From an uncultured Blautia sp. (lineage in GTDB: Bacteria > Bacillota_A > Clostridia > Lachnospirales > Lachnospiraceae), in NCBI GenBank assembly GCA_905209435.1, contig CAJLTE010000067.1, positions 1 to 18,581 of the forward strand: 18,581 nucleotides of DNA, in the 5' to 3' direction. Positions within the stretch are counted from its first letter, which is position 1, and every line of letters begins with the position of its first letter. The position numbers were made by a program, and so were the translations under genes. The notes below the pieces were generated by a model, which had not been told where the DNA came from, did no database searches, and saw only the letters and a program-made list of their open reading frames with translations. Of this stretch, positions 16,649 to 18,581 are shown in pieces.

Positions 16649-17503
16649 CTAAAATAAATTAGGTATCTGTTTTATTAACTCAACAATGCCACTAGCAATA
16701 ATGCCTGTTGTCACACCTTCAGCCAGTTGCTTTATTTTTGAAAAATTCCTTTTGATTTTAAATGGTTCTTTATGCTTCGCTGTATCGTCTATTGCCTCAC
16801 TGATTATTACACGTACTTCTTTAGCCTTGTCCCCAAATTCTTCCTCAAACAGATTGTTATTTGAATATTGTTCAATTTTCTTCAACGCTTCCAGAACTTT
16901 ATCATAATCAAACTCTTTGTTCTCCTGCATATTCTGCGTAGAGCTAACTGTTCCCTGCTGTATTTGTGAACCAATAACATCTCCGGAAATATTCATTGTA
17001 TTATTACTAACATTCTGACTGCTCATATAATCCTCCAATCTTGCCGCAGCATTAGCGGCATCCTGTAAAGTTACAAAATAATCTCTGCCCTTTGCATACA
17101 TATTTTCCACAATTTGAAACTGTGGATTTCCATAATCATGCCAATATCTCCTTTCACTTTTATATGTTTTCGGATATTCATTATTATATGAAAACGCCTT
17201 TCTTCCTATCTTTTGAAGCAACTTCACCTCACGCTTCGTTATCGTTCCATACAGAATTGCCTCATGGACCATTTTCATATCGGAAATAATAGTATCATAA
17301 TATGAAATAGAAGAATATATGGTCATCTGAAAATCAAAATCAACCTTTTCCCAAAAGCCATTTCTTTTTGATTCCTCCAACCACGAATTCATCATTTTCT
17401 TTATTTCTTCCGTATATTTGATCCATTTCTGAATATCCAAATCAATATCGGTCAGAGATTGTTCTTCATACGAAGTCGCTCCGCCAAATATTCCCTGTGC
17501 CAT
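16649..17503 (-). CDS. unknown helical protein with an ISGDVIGSQIQQ linker
   Basis: A 284-aa protein not recognised with confidence. Residues ~15-160 are mostly helical with many aromatic and charged residues. A polar Asn/Ser/Gln linker follows, with NISGDVIGSQIQQGTVSSTQ at 171-190. Phrases of this type occur, from memory, between domains of bacterial defence or abortive-infection proteins such as AbiTii-like ones. The C-terminal helical unit (~197-284) ends in a hydrophobic segment, VTTGIIASGIVELIKQIP, which could insert in a membrane. GAGGAAGG precedes the ATG. A strong terminator lies 80 nt upstream, so expression needs readthrough or an unseen promoter. A decayed copy of its 3' end lies at 18324-18395, showing that the family has been duplicated here. 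Confidence 0.75.
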   Translation of the reverse strand: MAQGIFGGATSYEEQSLTDIDLDIQKWIKYTEEIKKMMNSWLEESKRNGFWEKVDFDFQMTIYSSISYYDTIISDMKMVHEAILYGTITKREVKLLQKIGRKAFSYNNEYPKTYKSERRYWHDYGNPQFQIVENMYAKGRDYFVTLQDAANAAARLEDYMSSQNVSNNTMNISGDVIGSQIQQGTVSSTQNMQENKEFDYDKVLEALKKIEQYSNNNLFEEEFGDKAKEVRVIISEAIDDTAKHKEPFKIKRNFSKIKQLAEGVTTGIIASGIVELIKQIPNLF

Positions 17504-17579
17504 TTAGCCTTCCTCTCTTATTGCTTACTCATTCTTATTTATTTTAATTGTGTCATTAGCCATTTATCTTCACCATATA

Positions 17580-17788
17580 ACAAAAAATGGTTTCTGACTA
17601 TCACATATTAAATCAAAATAATGATAACATGAAACCATTTTTATATAAAGTAAAAACTATACTCTTTAACTTTCGTGGACCTGCCCCAATGTCCTCAATC
17701 ACATTATATGTTTGTTGAAACTTCCGAGCACCTGACCTCAAGTGCACATTAGTTAAGTGGTCGGCCTCTTAATGGTTTTAAGTATATT
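17580..17788 (-). ncRNA. candidate small RNA with degenerate repeats
   Basis: A segment with no credible reading frame is bounded by an extended -10 promoter (17795-17803) and a strong terminator (17583-17642), predicting a transcript of roughly 210 nt. The minus strand holds three weakly similar blocks: 17743-17772, 17699-17742 and 17664-17698. Two begin TTGAGG (the third TTAAGAGG), two end AATGTG(C)A, and the middles share GGTSSNCG-like and AAGTT-like stretches. One block contains a short GCAC/GTGC hairpin. The arrangement of repeats, terminator, then protein gene recalls type III antitoxin RNAs, but the next gene is not a recognisable ToxN-family protein. It could instead be a long 3' untranslated region of the 166-aa gene. 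Confidence 0.4.
17583..17642 (-). terminator. strong intrinsic terminator, probably bidirectional
   Basis: On the minus strand AAAAATGGTTTC (complement of 17631-17642) pairs perfectly over 12 bp with GAAACCATTTTT (complement of 17583-17594), followed by more U. Inner pairing TATCA/TGATA strengthens the hairpin. The A-rich and T-rich ends are symmetrical, so it could also stop plus-strand transcripts. It lies about 170 nt beyond the 166-aa gene and 80 nt before the 284-aa gene. Confidence 0.8.
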
Positions 17789-17794
17789 CAGTAT

Positions 17795-17803
17795 ATTATA
17801 GCA
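17795..17803 (-). promoter_or_regulatory. extended -10 promoter just after the 166-aa gene
   Basis: TGCTATAAT on the minus strand gives a perfect TATAAT with the upstream TGn extension. The -35 region is weak (AATACA at 17-nt spacing). It lies 5 nt beyond the stop codon of the 166-aa gene, so it would drive only the downstream repeat segment. Confidence 0.5.
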
Positions 17804-17807
17804 CTTT

Positions 17808-18308
17808 TTAATCCATCTGTATTCCAAATTCCGCCTGCAATTCATCAATAATATTATATGGAAAGGACTCTGCGCAGCCTTCATCCTCCATCAGGATCGA
17901 AATAATCTCTTTAGCCAGTTGTATTCCCTTTGGACTGTGAATGTTATCATTTATTCTTACAGCATCCTTTAAATTCCTTGCTACCCATACCTGATCATAT
18001 ATTTCAAGTTGAGCAACAATTTTATTTGTTTCCACCCAGAAATCAGACTCATTCATATCATCCGGACTTTCCATAACTCTGTATATCTCACGAAGCCTGT
18101 ATAAAATCTGATCTGCATTCAGATCCAGCGGAACATAAATTCTGACGTTGTCATCAGGAAGAATCCCACCTTTGGCCTGCGTCTCTCCGGTAAGTGCTTT
18201 CTCATATTGCTTGGTTGTTTCATAATAAGGTGCTGTATCCGCTATTGTAAGATCATTAATATAGAGAACTTTCTCTGGGATTGGGTGAATATCTAAATCA
18301 TGATGCAT
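17808..18308 (-). CDS. 166-aa protein of unknown family
   Basis: A soluble protein that I do not recognise. It has no signal peptide or membrane segment and is acidic, with a mixed alpha/beta look: RIYVPLDLNADQILYRLREIYRVM in the middle and IYDQVWVARNLKDAVRIND before a helical C-terminus. AGGAGG lies 8 nt before the ATG, so it is well translated. The sequence just upstream is a decayed end of a 284-aa-type gene, and a decayed copy of its own 3' end lies at 14930-15031 behind the 510-aa gene. Genes of this family therefore seem to travel with the 284- and 510-aa types, perhaps as an immunity or antitoxin partner; that is inference. Confidence 0.75.
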   Translation of the reverse strand: MHHDLDIHPIPEKVLYINDLTIADTAPYYETTKQYEKALTGETQAKGGILPDDNVRIYVPLDLNADQILYRLREIYRVMESPDDMNESDFWVETNKIVAQLEIYDQVWVARNLKDAVRINDNIHSPKGIQLAKEIISILMEDEGCAESFPYNIIDELQAEFGIQMD

Positions 18309-18323
18309 ATGGGTTTCCTCCTG

Positions 18324-18395
18324 GGATATTTTGATTTCTGTAATGCCTGTTTGAAATGAATTAGGTAACTGTTTAAACTTAGCAATGTTACTAGC
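18324..18395 (-). pseudogene. remnant of the 3' end of a second 284-aa-type gene
   Basis: This stretch aligns with 16622-16696, the last codons and trailer of the 284-aa gene, at about 80% by my count with one 3-nt gap. The stop codon has become CAA, and the frame runs on into the 166-aa gene without a usable start. The match begins exactly at the stop codon of the DUF3791-like fragment, marking a junction. Confidence 0.7.
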
Positions 18396-18552
18396 TTAAA
18401 TCAAAAACTCCTTTTTCTCTCACAAAATCTGTAATGTCTTCTACCAAATATTCCTTTCCCTGTGTATGAAGAACATCGTAACATTTAATAATATAATTAT
18501 CCAAAATTCCTGTTGAATTTAGTATTTGTATATTCCGGTGATATAGAACCAT
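18391..18552 (-). pseudogene. 5'-truncated DUF3791-like fragment
   Basis: The frame encodes about 53 residues from an ATG at 18552 without a ribosome binding site. The part STGILDNYIIKCYDVLHTQG and the following KEYLVEDITDFVREKG fits the C-terminal half of DUF3791 proteins, which are about 70 aa and often sit beside DUF3990 ADP-ribosyltransferase-like toxins. The N-terminal half of the family is missing and replaced by unrelated sequence, so it is probably a remnant. The family assignment is from memory. Confidence 0.55.
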
Positions 18553-18581
18553 CTGCACGGGGATTCAGAGCCACCATTACG
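18497..18581 (-). CDS. C-terminal tail of an unidentified protein (runs off the window)
   Basis: From the right edge a minus-strand frame reads VMVALNPRADGSISPEYTN and ends at TAA (18497-18499) after 27 visible codons. It overlaps the DUF3791-like frame out of phase. It is too short to identify and could be chance. Confidence 0.3.
   Translation of the reverse strand, partial: VMVALNPRADGSISPEYTNTKFNRNFG

Noticed and set aside
17580..17803. Confirmed type III toxin-antitoxin locus or CRISPR array
   Set aside because: The repeats are too degenerate and too few, there are no regular spacers, and neither flanking protein is a recognisable ToxN/CptN/TenpN or Cas protein.
1..18581. tRNA, rRNA or insertion sequence
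   Set aside because: No cloverleaf, rRNA stretch, transposase frame or paired terminal repeats with target duplication were seen on reading both strands.

Overview
The window looks like chromosomal DNA of an anaerobic gut Firmicute, most likely a Lachnospiraceae species (Ruminococcus/Mediterraneibacter/Blautia-like). This rests on protein style, strong AGGAGG ribosome binding sites, moderate to low GC, a PTS gene with an antitermination leader, and a large secreted GH20 glycosidase. Every gene I can support is on the minus strand, so transcription runs from high to low coordinates.

Left edge (1-1064): the 5' part of a glucose-family PTS permease (EIIC). Its ~180-nt leader holds a TTGACA/TATAGA promoter, a sequence closely resembling the ribonucleic antiterminator (RAT) of BglG/LicT/GlcT-type regulators, and an overlapping intrinsic terminator. 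A perfect 11-bp hairpin separates it from the gene before it.

Middle (1065-14924): a candidate peptide-modification (RiPP-like) locus. In transcription order it has a membrane-anchored metallophosphoesterase, a nucleotidyltransferase-fold protein, a PqqD-like peptide-binding protein, a large ATPase/LuxR regulator of MalT type, a membrane-anchored extracytoplasmic protein, a 79-aa precursor-like peptide, an HPr-kinase-like P-loop kinase, a radical SAM/SPASM maturase, and a 1774-aa secreted GH20 N-acetylhexosaminidase with a repeat linker and two fibronectin-III domains. The precursor, kinase and radical SAM genes are translationally coupled or nearly so, and the GH20 gene follows after 42 nt. 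The precursor has a Y-x-x-P leader motif, four cysteines and a C-terminal serine. No lasso cyclase, LanM-type enzyme, peptidase or dedicated exporter is present, so the product class is open.

Right part (14925-18581): an AT-rich region of unfamiliar genes with a shuffled, cassette-like structure. It has a 510-aa membrane protein with TPR-like repeats, a 284-aa helical protein with an ISGDVIGSQIQQ-type linker, and a 166-aa protein of unknown family. Degenerate copies of gene ends flank these genes: a copy of the 3' end of the 166-aa gene sits after the 510-aa gene, and a copy of the 3' end of the 284-aa gene sits before the 166-aa gene. Between the 166- and 284-aa genes is a ~210-nt segment with an extended -10 promoter, weak ~35-44-nt repeats and a strong intrinsic terminator, which I read as a possible small RNA gene. 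At the right edge are a 5'-truncated DUF3791-like fragment and the tail of a further reading frame. The layout suggests a conflict or toxin-antitoxin-like locus, but none of the intact proteins there was recognised with confidence.
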